Below, piece by piece: positions 1 to 6,197 of a stretch of 64,000 nucleotides of DNA. The DNA is taken from assembly GCF_018224015.1 (NCBI RefSeq), contig NZ_JAGPOT010000004.1, forward strand, positions 1 through 64,000, written 5' to 3'. A program made the translations under genes and the position numbers. Under the pieces are notes generated by a model, which was not told where the DNA came from, searched no databases, and worked only from the letters and a program-made list of their open reading frames with translations. The stretch's first letter is position 1, and every line of letters starts with the position of its first letter. This stretch comes from Pseudarthrobacter albicanus (lineage in GTDB: Bacteria; Actinomycetota; Actinomycetes; Actinomycetales; Micrococcaceae).

Positions 1-264
1 AATCTCCCGGTCCCGGCCCGGGCGCTGGACATCGGACAGGGCCTCGATCCCGCCCTCGGCATAGCGGTTGCGCCATTTCAGGACCGTGGGTGCCGAGAAG
101 CCGGTGGTCTTCTCGATCTGGATATTCGGCATCCCGTCGGCAGCCAGCAGGACAGCGCGGGCCCGCAGGGCCAGGGTTGCCGTGGAGGATTTTCCGCGGG
201 TCAGCGCCTCCAGGGCCTCGCGGTCCCCGTTGCGCAGTTCCAGTGCCTTTGCCAGATAAACCAT
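1..264 (-). CDS. IS630-family transposase, N-terminal part, runs off the left edge
   Basis: Reading the minus strand from an ATG at 264 gives an open frame of 88 codons without a stop up to the window edge. It begins MVYLAKALELRNGDREALEA and contains a helix-turn-helix of the IS630/homeodomain-like type (near LAADGMPNIQIEKTTGFS and LKWRNRYAEGG). IS630 transposases start with two such HTH domains that bind the element ends; the DDE catalytic domain would lie outside the window. It is a different subgroup from the intact IS630 at 40370-41516. Whether the gene is complete cannot be judged. The 80 bp between it and the next gene may hold the element end, but no terminal repeat could be confirmed. 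Confidence 0.75.
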   Translation of the reverse strand, partial: MVYLAKALELRNGDREALEALTRGKSSTATLALRARAVLLAADGMPNIQIEKTTGFSAPTVLKWRNRYAEGGIEALSDVQRPGRDREI

Positions 265-357
265 GGGTCAAGTCTGACAAAAATTCATACCCAAAGGAAT
301 CAACGACACGCTACACTAGCATCACGGCATTAGCTGCACAAACTGATGGGGGAAAAG

Positions 358-1485
358 ATGAGTGAACAGGGTCATGCGGAGGCAACGGCCGGTCCCAAGG
401 ATCCAGGGCCGTTCTATCACGGCACCAAGGCAAACCTGCAGGCCGGGAACCTGTTGGTCCCCGGCTACGCCTCCAACTTCGGGGGACGGAAGGCGACCAA
501 CCATATCTACTTCACCCCTACCCTCGATGCGGCCAGGTGGGGCGCTGAAGTCAGCGCGGGCGAGGGATTTGGCAGGATCTACCGGGTGGAACCCACCGGC
601 CCCTTCGAGGACGATCCCAACCTGGGCGACAAGAAGTTCCCCGGCAACCCTGCCCGGTCCTACCGCACGCGAGAACCCATCCGCGTGCTTGACGAAGTCC
701 GGGGCTGGCAGGCGCACTCCCCCGAGATGCGGGTCTTCGATACTTCGTTCGACTACAAAACCGACAAGCCGGCGAAGACCAAACCCGACGCGGACAGAGA
801 CAGTCCCAGGCTCCGGTCGCTCCATCAGCTGCTGTGGACCAAGAAACTGCGCTCCGGCGTCCTTTTCGCACCGACCCCGCCACCGGCTCGTCGGGACGGC
901 TACCTCATCTTCACTGACACCTCCGGGGCGCGGCATTGGTACGGCAGCGACGCCATTACCAGCTCCTACACCAACTGGCTACGTCCGAGGCCTCTGGTCG
1001 ACGCCATCGCCGCTCTCAACGAGGAGCAGCGGGCCCGCTACCTCAACCCGCCGTACACCATCGGCAGTTCGATGATTTGGCCCGTCAGGTCGAAGGACCG
1101 ACCCACCATAAACCAGGCACGAGGGCTCAGGTCGCTGATCGGTGACCGCATGGACCTCACCCTTGAGTGCATCCGGCGTCACTACGCAGGAGAGCCAGAG
1201 AGTCCCCTCACCGATGTCCTCAACGCCTACGCGGACTTCTTCGCGCTCTTCGACGGGTTCACGGAGTTCGTGGACTTCTTCCACTTCCAAGACCTAGTGA
1301 CTCCCGACTACGACGAGGTTCGGTTCTACCTGCCGTTCGACAACTTCAAGCGTGCCGGGACACCGGCCACAACGGAGGAGTACGTGACGTCCCGTGAGGC
1401 CATGCTGGACTTCATTGCCAGTCGAAACCGTCGGATAGCCAAATGGCTTGAAGACAACGGCCCCGACACCGAGATTGGGGAGTAG
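358..1485 (+). CDS. Arr-type ADP-ribosyltransferase fused to a DUF6994-like domain
   Basis: Protein of 375 aa. The ATG at 358 is preferred over one at 346 because GGGGGA at 348-353 then acts as ribosome binding site. Residues 1-123 match the rifamycin ADP-ribosyltransferase Arr: PFYHGTKANL, NHIYFTPTLDAA, and FEDDPNL followed by KKFPGNP. The expected catalytic residues are present (His21, Tyr51, Asp86). The last 18-20 residues of a normal Arr (about 140 aa) are missing. From Met124 (MRVFDTSFDYKTD) to the end it resembles DUF6994 proteins, with LHQLLW, RMDLTLECIRRHY, YADFFALF and FIASRNRRI. The function of that domain is unknown to me. Arr transfers ADP-ribose from NAD to rifamycins or to other targets, so the C-terminal domain may supply or alter the target. 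The joint falls exactly where a free-standing DUF6994 protein would start. Domain calls are from memory of the families. Confidence 0.85.
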   Translation: MSEQGHAEATAGPKDPGPFYHGTKANLQAGNLLVPGYASNFGGRKATNHIYFTPTLDAARWGAEVSAGEGFGRIYRVEPTGPFEDDPNLGDKKFPGNPARSYRTREPIRVLDEVRGWQAHSPEMRVFDTSFDYKTDKPAKTKPDADRDSPRLRSLHQLLWTKKLRSGVLFAPTPPPARRDGYLIFTDTSGARHWYGSDAITSSYTNWLRPRPLVDAIAALNEEQRARYLNPPYTIGSSMIWPVRSKDRPTINQARGLRSLIGDRMDLTLECIRRHYAGEPESPLTDVLNAYADFFALFDGFTEFVDFFHFQDLVTPDYDEVRFYLPFDNFKRAGTPATTEEYVTSREAMLDFIASRNRRIAKWLEDNGPDTEIGE

Positions 1486-1582
1486 CGCATTAGATCTTCC
1501 GCCGATAGGTGGGCTTGGTCGTACAATTACACGCTCCCGCTGGCCGATGACGCAATCATCCACCAGCTGCCGCCTGAACCTC

Positions 1583-1637
1583 TTAGGCCGTCAGCCGCTC
1601 CATTTCGTACTTGTTGAGGGGCACGCCGTGGTTGGGC
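1583..1637 (-). pseudogene. Remnant of a HicB C-terminus
   Basis: The minus strand encodes NHGVPLNKYEMERLTA followed by TAA at 1585-1583. The intact HicB 100 bp away ends NHGVPLNKYATELLTA. The similarity fades upstream, so this is the last 16 codons of a second, lost copy. The rest of the 198 bp between 1486 and 1683 shows no gene. Confidence 0.6.
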
Positions 1638-1683
1638 GGCCTGGCCCACGGACTGCTCCGCCCCGGCTCCGCGCCGTCTTCAG

Positions 1684-2037
1684 CTAGGCCGTCAACAACT
1701 CAGTGGCGTATTTGTTCAAGGGCACTCCGTGATTGGCAGCCTCAATTGCCAGCTTCCGATGAAGCTCAGGGGGTACCCGAAGGTTAAGCCTGCCACTAAA
1801 TGTTTGGGTCGAAATGGGTTGCGGCACCGGTTCGCCAGAATCCGTCAGTTCGTCGATGACATCTGACACCAAGCGTTCGACGCCGCGAAGTGCCTCGAAC
1901 TGATCCTCATCCAGCCACGACAGCGAAGGGAACTCAAGGACAGTGGCAACGAACTCCTGATCCTCCGGCGACCACTGAACCGAGTATCGGTACTGCGCAA
2001 TCGGCGACGGAACGGCTTCTGCTTTTCGAGTGGACAT
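1684..2037 (-). CDS. hicB: HicB-family antitoxin
   Basis: Protein of 117 aa. The N-terminal half (RYSVQWSPEDQEFVATVLEF) is the degenerate RNase H-like HicB fold. The C-terminal half (SGRLNLRVPPELHRKLAIEA) is a ribbon-helix-helix DNA-binding domain. HicB binds and neutralises the HicA RNase and represses the operon. The start codon follows directly on the hicA stop codon (0 bp gap), so the two are translationally coupled with the toxin first. A remnant of a second HicB tail lies just downstream. Family membership is secure; activity is inferred. Confidence 0.85.
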   Translation of the reverse strand: MSTRKAEAVPSPIAQYRYSVQWSPEDQEFVATVLEFPSLSWLDEDQFEALRGVERLVSDVIDELTDSGEPVPQPISTQTFSGRLNLRVPPELHRKLAIEAANHGVPLNKYATELLTA

Positions 2038-2286
2038 CTACTTCTCCTTGCTCCGATCAATGGCGGCTATGGCTTGTTTCACCTGATACGGCGTTGCCTT
2101 ACCGTTCTTGTTCTGCAGATTGATTCTGGGATCCCCCGCCCAGGGCATTTTGAATATCGCGTTGTGGCTCCCAGAACCCGACCTAGGTTCGCCAAAATAG
2201 TGAGCGCAAAGTTTGAGCATGTCGGTGTACGAGACATTCTCAGGTGTTTTCCTAGCTTGCTGTTCGATCTTCTCGATGCTCGCCAT
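2038..2286 (-). CDS. hicA: HicA-like mRNA interferase toxin
   Basis: Protein of 82 aa starting MASIEKIEQQARKTPENVSY. It carries the HicA core: a conserved Gly/Ser-His segment (GSGSHNAIFKMPWAG) with the catalytic histidine, then INLQNKNGKATPYQVKQAI. HicA is a small dsRBD-fold RNase that cuts mRNA when free of HicB. The longer in-frame extension upstream is rejected because a perfect inverted repeat sits right before this ATG and the extension has no family similarity. The gene forms an operon with hicB. It is about 20 aa longer than the shortest HicA proteins, as is common for the variant with an N-terminal helix. Confidence 0.8.
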   Translation of the reverse strand: MASIEKIEQQARKTPENVSYTDMLKLCAHYFGEPRSGSGSHNAIFKMPWAGDPRINLQNKNGKATPYQVKQAIAAIDRSKEK

Positions 2287-2294
2287 AAGACCAT

Positions 2295-2312
2295 GGTGCC
2301 ACTTTTGGCACC
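2295..2312. promoter_or_regulatory. Inverted repeat, probable hicAB operator
   Basis: GGTGCCA-CTTT-TGGCACC is a perfect 7-bp inverted repeat 8 bp upstream of the hicA start. The ribbon-helix-helix domain of HicB would be the natural ligand (autorepression). No clear -35/-10 pair was assigned. Confidence 0.6.
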
Positions 2313-2451
2313 GCGACTCAAGCGTTCTTTGCCTCGCCGTTTGCCGATAGGGACCATGGGCCGGTGACCTCAGACCTTCACAGCATCTTCGAAAGAAACG
2401 CCTTCGTCCTGTCGTGCCGCGGATGCACCGCAGGAACGTCGACTTGCCGGA

Positions 2452-2574
2452 GGTCTCCGCGAAGGCGCCAACGACCACCTCTACGGTGTCTGGCCGAGTA
2501 TCCTTTCCGGCCTCAAGACCTGGCTGGAAACCGGCCAAAAGCTCACCACTCCCGGCTCACTCATGCACACGTGA
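2452..2574 (+). pseudogene. C-terminal remnant of an ArsR-SRPBCC gene
   Basis: The frame reads REGANDHLYGVWPSILSGLK, continues KTWLETGQKLTTPGSLMHT and stops. This is the last 40 codons of the gene that is intact at 6957-7712 (about 85% identical there). Nothing of the N-terminal three quarters remains. The DNA just before it encodes, on the minus strand, a P-loop-like string (SGKSTFLRC) that may be a scrap of an ABC ATPase. The remnant is followed by the same hairpin repeat that follows the other copies. Confidence 0.75.
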
Positions 2575-2593
2575 CGCGACGGTCGGCACCCAG

Positions 2594-2640
2594 CCCACGC
2601 GCCGCCGTCGTAATTCCCGACGGTGGCCGCTGGCCAGGTG
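2594..2640. repeat. Copy 1 of a hairpin repeat behind SRPBCC genes
   Basis: GCCGCCGTCGTAATTCCCGA, then CGGTGGCCGCTGGCCAG. The arms GCCGTCG and CGACGG(t) can pair around TAATTCC. Near-identical copies lie at 5724-5759 and 7738-7776, each behind an ArsR-SRPBCC gene or remnant. There is no T-run, so it is either a terminator without U-tract or a REP-like palindrome duplicated with the gene. Confidence 0.6.
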
Positions 2641-2669
2641 ACCCGTCGGCTGCGCCGCATTGCCCCGGA

Positions 2670-3150
2670 CTATCGGCGAACAAGCCGCCACAGGGACGTG
2701 ACCTCGGCCTTGCGCGCCTCGAACAGAGGATCGTCGCGGTCCGATGCCTTCGGATGCGTTGGCTTGGTGTCGAGCCGTTCCGTCACCTTCAGCCCGGCCG
2801 CCTTGATGGCGGCCAGCAGATCCTCACGCGACCGCAGGCCAAGGTGCTCGGCCAGGTCGGAGAGGACAAGCCAGCCCTCACCGCCCGGCTCCAGATGGTC
2901 GGGGAGTCCGTTCAGGAAGCGGAACAGCATCCTGCTCCCGGGGTCGTAGACGGCGCTGTCCAGGCTGGAATGCGGCGTGGCCGGAATCCAGGGCGGGTTG
3001 CACACGATGAGCGGTGCCCGTCCGGGCGGGAACATGTCGGTCAGGACGGCCTCAGCACGGTCCGCGACACCGAGGTTCCGGAAATTCTCGCCGGCGCAGG
3101 CGATTGCACGCGGTTCATTGTCCCCCAGACTCAGCGCGCGGGACGCACAC
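2670..3150 (-). pseudogene. Class I SAM-dependent methyltransferase, 5' end lost
   Basis: About 155 codons of clear coding similarity: ALSLGDNEPRAIACAGENF (motif around the SAM acidic loop), then LIVCNPPWIPATPHSSLD, where NPPW is the catalytic NPPY-type motif of PrmC/HemK-like and base methyltransferases. It ends PLFEARKAEVTSLWRLVRR. Upstream of about 3150 the frame stays open but the sequence is low-complexity and matches nothing. The N-terminal region, including the glycine-rich SAM loop, is therefore missing. It joins a plus-strand fragment at about 3155. Confidence 0.65.
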
Positions 3151-3157
3151 CTGCTCC

Positions 3158-3340
3158 GGACCAACGCTGCGGGAGGCGCCCGCGCCCGTGGTTCGCAACA
3201 GCGGCAACGGCCAGGATGTCTGCTGGCGGCTGTCCATCGAACAGAACGTCGCGGCCGCCCGGCGGCTGCACTACTGGAGGTGTGCGGACGGCGTGGTGGA
3301 ACTGTCACGGGTAACCGTCCACGACGGCACGGACGCATGA
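3158..3340 (+). pseudogene. Possible C-terminal gene fragment, unrecognised
   Basis: The frame ending in TGA at 3338-3340 reads VVRNSGNGQDVCWRLSIEQ, then ARRLHYWRCADGVVELSRVT. Composition is that of real coding sequence, unlike the other frames. No start codon or upstream part is visible because the region 5' of it belongs to the opposite-strand methyltransferase remnant. It is probably the 3' end of a lost gene. No function is assigned. Confidence 0.35.
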
Positions 3341-3367
3341 CTGGACGCGGCGGGGAGTAGGAAACGT

Positions 3368-3425
3368 CAAACGCTCTCTCACCTTTGGCGGCCAACCGAC
3401 CAACGCTCTCTCACCTCCGGCGGCC
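3368..3425. repeat. Two tandem copies of a 24-bp motif, period 32
   Basis: AACGCTCTCTCACCT, two variable bases, then GGCGGCC, occurs at 3370 and again at 3402. It lies in the non-coding 190 bp between a gene fragment and the FMN reductase terminator. Its role is unknown. Confidence 0.5.
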
Positions 3426-3454
3426 GGGATCGACGACGCGCCGAGACAATATAA

Positions 3455-3507
3455 AACTCACGGCCGCGAGGCCACCCCTTCGAAGGGTGTCGTCGCGGCC
3501 GTAAGTT
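3455..3507 (-). terminator. Rho-independent terminator of the first FMN reductase
   Basis: A long stem (ACGGCCGCGA against TCGCGGCCGT, inner arms CACCC/GGGTG around CTTCGAA) lies 24 bp behind the stop codon. On the minus strand it is followed by AGTTTTATATTGT. Confidence 0.8.
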
Positions 3508-3530
3508 GAGCTTGGCAGTGCGGGGATGTC

Positions 3531-4235
3531 CTAGCGGACGGTGGCGAAGCCCTTGGTCCACGAGACCAGCTGGTCCACCATTGGGGTAAGGGTGCCGGCG
3601 TTCTGCTCGGTCGGCTTGAACTCGGAGAAGTTCTCGAAGTCGTCGAACAGGGAGAACATCACCTGGTTGCGGACGTGAGCCACCTGCAGTTCGGAGAGGG
3701 ACTCTCGCAGGTGCTCGACGGCGCGGGCGCCGCCCATGGAACCGTAGGACACGAAGCCCGCGGCCTTGTTGTTGAACTCGACGTTCAGGTAAGACAGCGC
3801 GTTAACCAGAACCGGGCCTGCGGTGTGGTTGTACTCGTGCACCACGAACAGGAAGCCGTCGAACTCGCTGATCTTGGCGGACCAGGCCTTGGTGACCGGG
3901 TTCTGGTAGTTCTGGTAGGCGGCGGGATAGGCCTCGTCCAGCAGGGGGAGTTTGAAGTCGGCGATGTCCACGAGTTCGAAGTCTGCGTCCGAACGGCCGG
4001 CAACCTGGGCCGCGACCCACTCGGCGACGGACTTGTTCACGCTGCCCGGACGGCTGGCGCCTGTGATGATGGCAATCTTGGGCAGGCCATTCTCCACCAG
4101 GGGATCGGCAGCCGGGGCAACCTCCAGGGCAGCTTCAACGGCAGCCTTCGCGGTAGCGTCACTCACGCTCGGTGCTACCGACGCTGCAGAGTGACTGGCT
4201 TTGGACTTGCGGGAAAAAATTTTGAACCAGGACAT
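3531..4235 (-). CDS. NADPH-dependent FMN reductase-like protein with N-terminal extension
   Basis: Protein of 234 aa. Residues about 50-234 are a flavodoxin-fold NADPH-dependent FMN/quinone reductase: IAIITGASRPGSVNKSVAEW is the FMN phosphate loop and EYNHTAGPVLVNALSYL packs on the flavin. It is about 85% identical to the neighbour at 4392-4973. Unlike that copy it has a 50-residue, Ala/Ser-rich N-terminal extension starting MSWFKIFSRKSK; the extension is basic at first and not a normal signal peptide. A strong promoter and an operator-like site precede it. The likely role is two-electron reduction of quinones, azo or nitro compounds, controlled by the nearby MarR protein (inference from shared motifs). 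Confidence 0.85.
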   Translation of the reverse strand: MSWFKIFSRKSKASHSAASVAPSVSDATAKAAVEAALEVAPAADPLVENGLPKIAIITGASRPGSVNKSVAEWVAAQVAGRSDADFELVDIADFKLPLLDEAYPAAYQNYQNPVTKAWSAKISEFDGFLFVVHEYNHTAGPVLVNALSYLNVEFNNKAAGFVSYGSMGGARAVEHLRESLSELQVAHVRNQVMFSLFDDFENFSEFKPTEQNAGTLTPMVDQLVSWTKGFATVR

Positions 4236-4271
4236 AAAGCCTCACCGTTCAGGATAGTTGATGTTTCAATG

Positions 4272-4301
4272 ATTATATGCGGCACTTTGATGACGTGTCA
4301 A
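4272..4301 (-). promoter_or_regulatory. Promoter and MarR-like site of the first FMN reductase
   Basis: On the minus strand TTGACA (4301-4296), an 18-bp spacer and TATAAT (4277-4272) form a near-perfect sigma70 promoter. The imperfect palindrome TTGATGACGTGTCAA (4287-4301) overlaps the -35 box. TTGACACGTCA resembles the motifs in front of the paralogue and the marR gene. Confidence 0.75.
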
Positions 4302-4337
4302 CAAAAATTGCCTTGAAGTTCAGGAAGCTGCCGGATT

Positions 4338-4376
4338 CAAGGAAGGGCTCCTCGGTATAGCCGGGGAGCCCTTCTT
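4338..4376 (-). terminator. Terminator behind the second FMN reductase
   Basis: GAAGGGCTCC pairs with GGAGCCCTTC around a 12-base loop, 16 bp behind the stop at 4392. The tail is not a clean T-run. Confidence 0.6.
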
Positions 4377-4391
4377 GACTGCTGGAAACGC

Positions 4392-4973
4392 TTAGACGCT
4401 GGCGACAGCCAACTGCTCGTCGCGCACAGACTCCATGGCGCGGGACCAGACGGTGAGCTGGTCGACCATCGGGGCCAGGGTGCCGGCGTTCTGCTCGGTC
4501 GGCTTGAACTCGGAGAAGTTCTCAAAGTCGGTGAACAGGGAGAACATGACCTGGTTGCGGACGTGAGCCACCTGCAGCTCGGAGAGGACACCGCGGAGGT
4601 GCTCAACGGCGCGGACGCCGCCCATGGAACCGTAGGACACGAAGCCGGCGGCCTTGTTGTTGAACTCGGCGTTCAGGTACGACAGTGCGTTGACCAGAAC
4701 GGGTCCGGCAGTGTGGTTGTACTCGTGAGCGACGATAATGTAACCGTCGAACTCGCTGATCTTGGCGGACCAGGCCTTGGTGTGGTCGTTCTGGTAGTTC
4801 TGGTAGGCGGCCGGGTAGCCCTCATCCAGCAGGGGGAGGTTGAAGTCGGCGATGTTTACCAGTTCAAACTCAGCGTCCGTGCGGTCGGCGACCTGGGCGA
4901 GAACCCACTCGGCGACGGACTTGTTGACGCTACCCGGACGGCTGGCGCCGGTGACGATCGCAATCTTGGTCAT
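4392..4973 (-). CDS. NADPH-dependent FMN reductase-like protein
   Basis: Protein of 193 aa, the usual length of the family, starting MTKIAIVTGASRPGSVNKSV. The FMN loop GASRPGSVNKS, PLLDEGYPAAYQNYQN and NHTAGPVLVNALSY agree with NAD(P)H:FMN/quinone oxidoreductases. AAGGGGATAAACC before the ATG is a good ribosome binding site. It is a tandem duplicate of 3531-4235 without the N-terminal extension. It is divergent from a marR gene, with palindromic motifs in the 104 bp between them. It is probably induced when the MarR protein senses a quinone, phenolic or oxidant. Confidence 0.9.
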   Translation of the reverse strand: MTKIAIVTGASRPGSVNKSVAEWVLAQVADRTDAEFELVNIADFNLPLLDEGYPAAYQNYQNDHTKAWSAKISEFDGYIIVAHEYNHTAGPVLVNALSYLNAEFNNKAAGFVSYGSMGGVRAVEHLRGVLSELQVAHVRNQVMFSLFTDFENFSEFKPTEQNAGTLAPMVDQLTVWSRAMESVRDEQLAVASV

Positions 4974-5000
4974 GGTTTATCCCCTTTAGGAATGAAGGTT

Positions 5001-5047
5001 GTTGACGTGTCACTAAACATGTTGACACATCAACAATATGACGTCAA
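5001..5047. promoter_or_regulatory. MarR operator region between marR and the FMN reductase
   Basis: TGTTGACACATCAACA (5020-5035) is a perfect 6-bp inverted repeat with a 4-bp spacer. A half-related TTGACGTGTCAC lies at 5002-5013. The same TTGACAC-GTC elements occur at 4287-4301, so one regulator can serve both reductases and itself. Confidence 0.7.
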
Positions 5048-5077
5048 ACTTGAACTATCAACTAAAGGGGAGAAATT

Positions 5078-5545
5078 GTGATGGAGAACACGCAATGGCT
5101 GGATGAGCGCGAGACCGGAGTCTGGCGCGGATTCCTTGAGGCATCGCAGCTACTGGTGGCCTCCATGGACCGTCACCTGGTGCGGGAGTCGCAGCTTTCC
5201 GGGGCCGAATATGCAGTGCTCGCTCCACTCTCGGAGCACGCCGACGGCGTAGTTCGCGCCCGCGATCTGGGCAAGTCCCTGGGCTGGGACCGCAGCCGCC
5301 TGTCCCACCTGCTCAAGCGGATGGAAGCCAGGGGCCTGCTGGAGCGAAAGAACTGTTCCTCCGATGCCCGCGGCCTGGACGTGGAGATCACCCCGGCCGG
5401 CCGGAATGCCATAGAGCTGGCGGCACCGGGTCATCTGGAGTTCGTCCGTACCCACTTCTTCGACCAGCTCACCCGCGACGAACAGGATGCCCTGGCGTCG
5501 GCGAGCCGGAAGATCATGGCGACGCTTCAGCCCGAATGCGACTAG
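5078..5545 (+). CDS. MarR-family transcriptional regulator
   Basis: Protein of 155 aa (154 if translation starts at the ATG at 5081; AAAGGGGA at 5064-5071 suits either). The winged helix lies at residues about 35-105: LSGAEYAVLAPLSEH, then ARDLGKSLGWDRSRLSHLLK as recognition helix and ERKNCSSDARGLDVEITPAG as the wing with the MarR-typical SSDxRG. The outer helices form the dimer. It is divergent from the FMN reductase. The close similarity of the palindromes near both reductase genes suggests it represses both and itself. Confidence 0.88.
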   Translation: MMENTQWLDERETGVWRGFLEASQLLVASMDRHLVRESQLSGAEYAVLAPLSEHADGVVRARDLGKSLGWDRSRLSHLLKRMEARGLLERKNCSSDARGLDVEITPAGRNAIELAAPGHLEFVRTHFFDQLTRDEQDALASASRKIMATLQPECD

Positions 5546-5574
5546 TCCTGTCCTGTTTTTCCGCAGCATCACCC

Positions 5575-5604
5575 TTGACATGTGACTAAATAGTCACATG
5601 TTCT
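5575..5604 (+). promoter_or_regulatory. Promoter/operator of the internally deleted ArsR-SRPBCC copy
   Basis: TTGACA at 5575-5580 is followed by a palindrome (ACATGTGACT-AAAT-AGTCACATGT) spanning about 5578-5602. The intact copy has a decayed version of the same site at 6926-6943. It looks like an ArsR operator overlapping the promoter. Confidence 0.6.
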
Positions 5605-5611
5605 TGACTCC

Positions 5612-5734
5612 ATGAACGCCGTCTTCAAGGCACTCTCGGACCCCACCTGGGAGATCGAACCGGTGGGCGATTCCTGCCACCTCACCGTCACCCACAGCGC
5701 CCGGCGCACCCAAGGCGCGGCGCCGCCGTCGTAA
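5612..5734 (+). pseudogene. ArsR-SRPBCC gene reduced to 40 codons by two deletions
   Basis: Starts MNAVFKALSDPT (first 12 codons of the gene), jumps to WEIEPVGDSCHLTVTHS (about codon 195 of the intact copy), then runs through what is 3' non-coding DNA in the intact copy (ARRTQGAAPPS) to a stop. Comparison with 6957-7780 shows both joints at short shared sequences (CACC and ACAGCG). The frame survived by chance. No DNA-binding or ligand domain remains. Confidence 0.85.
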
Positions 5735-5762
5735 TTCCCGACGGCGGCCGCTGGCCAGGTGC
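5698..5762. repeat. Copy 2 of the SRPBCC-associated hairpin repeat
   Basis: Almost identical to 7722-7785: GCGCCCGGCGCACCCAAGGC, then the palindrome CCGCCGTCG-TAATTCC-CGACGGCGG and CCGCTGGCCAG. It is part of the duplicated block that also contains the gene. Confidence 0.7.
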
Positions 5763-5767
5763 CGGCG

Positions 5768-6103
5768 CTAGCGGCCGCTCTTGACCACCGTGAACAGCAC
5801 CGCCGAGTCCTCCACCGCTTCGAGGCTGTGCAACCCGTCGGGGACAATCAGGGGGGCGCCCTCCCTGCCGTGCCACGACTCGCCTCCGGCCTTCAGCCAG
5901 ACGGATCCCTTGAGCACATAGACAGTCGCCTCGCCGGGGTTCCGGTGTTCGCTGAGCTGCGTGCCGGCACGGAACGCCATGACCGTCTGCCGCAGCTTCT
6001 TTTCGTGACCGCCGAAAGCTGTATCCGCAGCCCGCCCGCTGGGTGCCGCCACCGCAGCCGCGATCTGCTGACGCGCCGGGGCATCAATCGATATCTTCTG
6101 CAT
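5768..6103 (-). CDS. Small cupin-domain protein
   Basis: Protein of 111 aa starting MQKISIDAPARQQIAAAVAA. A single cupin barrel is visible: LSEHRNPGEATVYVLKGSV is cupin motif 1 (His and Glu metal ligands) and PLIVPDGLHSLEAVEDSAVL is motif 2 (Pro, His). It is about 75% identical to the protein at 56920-57255. A longer in-frame start at 6157 is rejected because the paralogue also begins MQKISI. Such proteins bind a metal and act as small isomerases, dioxygenases or sensors; the substrate is unknown. Convergent with the ArsR-SRPBCC remnant. Confidence 0.85.
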   Translation of the reverse strand: MQKISIDAPARQQIAAAVAAPSGRAADTAFGGHEKKLRQTVMAFRAGTQLSEHRNPGEATVYVLKGSVWLKAGGESWHGREGAPLIVPDGLHSLEAVEDSAVLFTVVKSGR

Positions 6104-6197
6104 GCGCCAACCGTACCCACAATCTGCAGCGGCCGGCAGACTGGAGTGGGAGCCCAACGTCGAGGAGGGTGTTTGGAGAACCGGAGCTCCGGCCGGA

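Noticed and set aside
2287..2538. Upstream extension of hicA containing SGKSTFLRC, a P-loop-like string
   Set aside because: The hicA start is fixed by the operator and family length. The string may be a scrap of an ABC ATPase but is too short to call.
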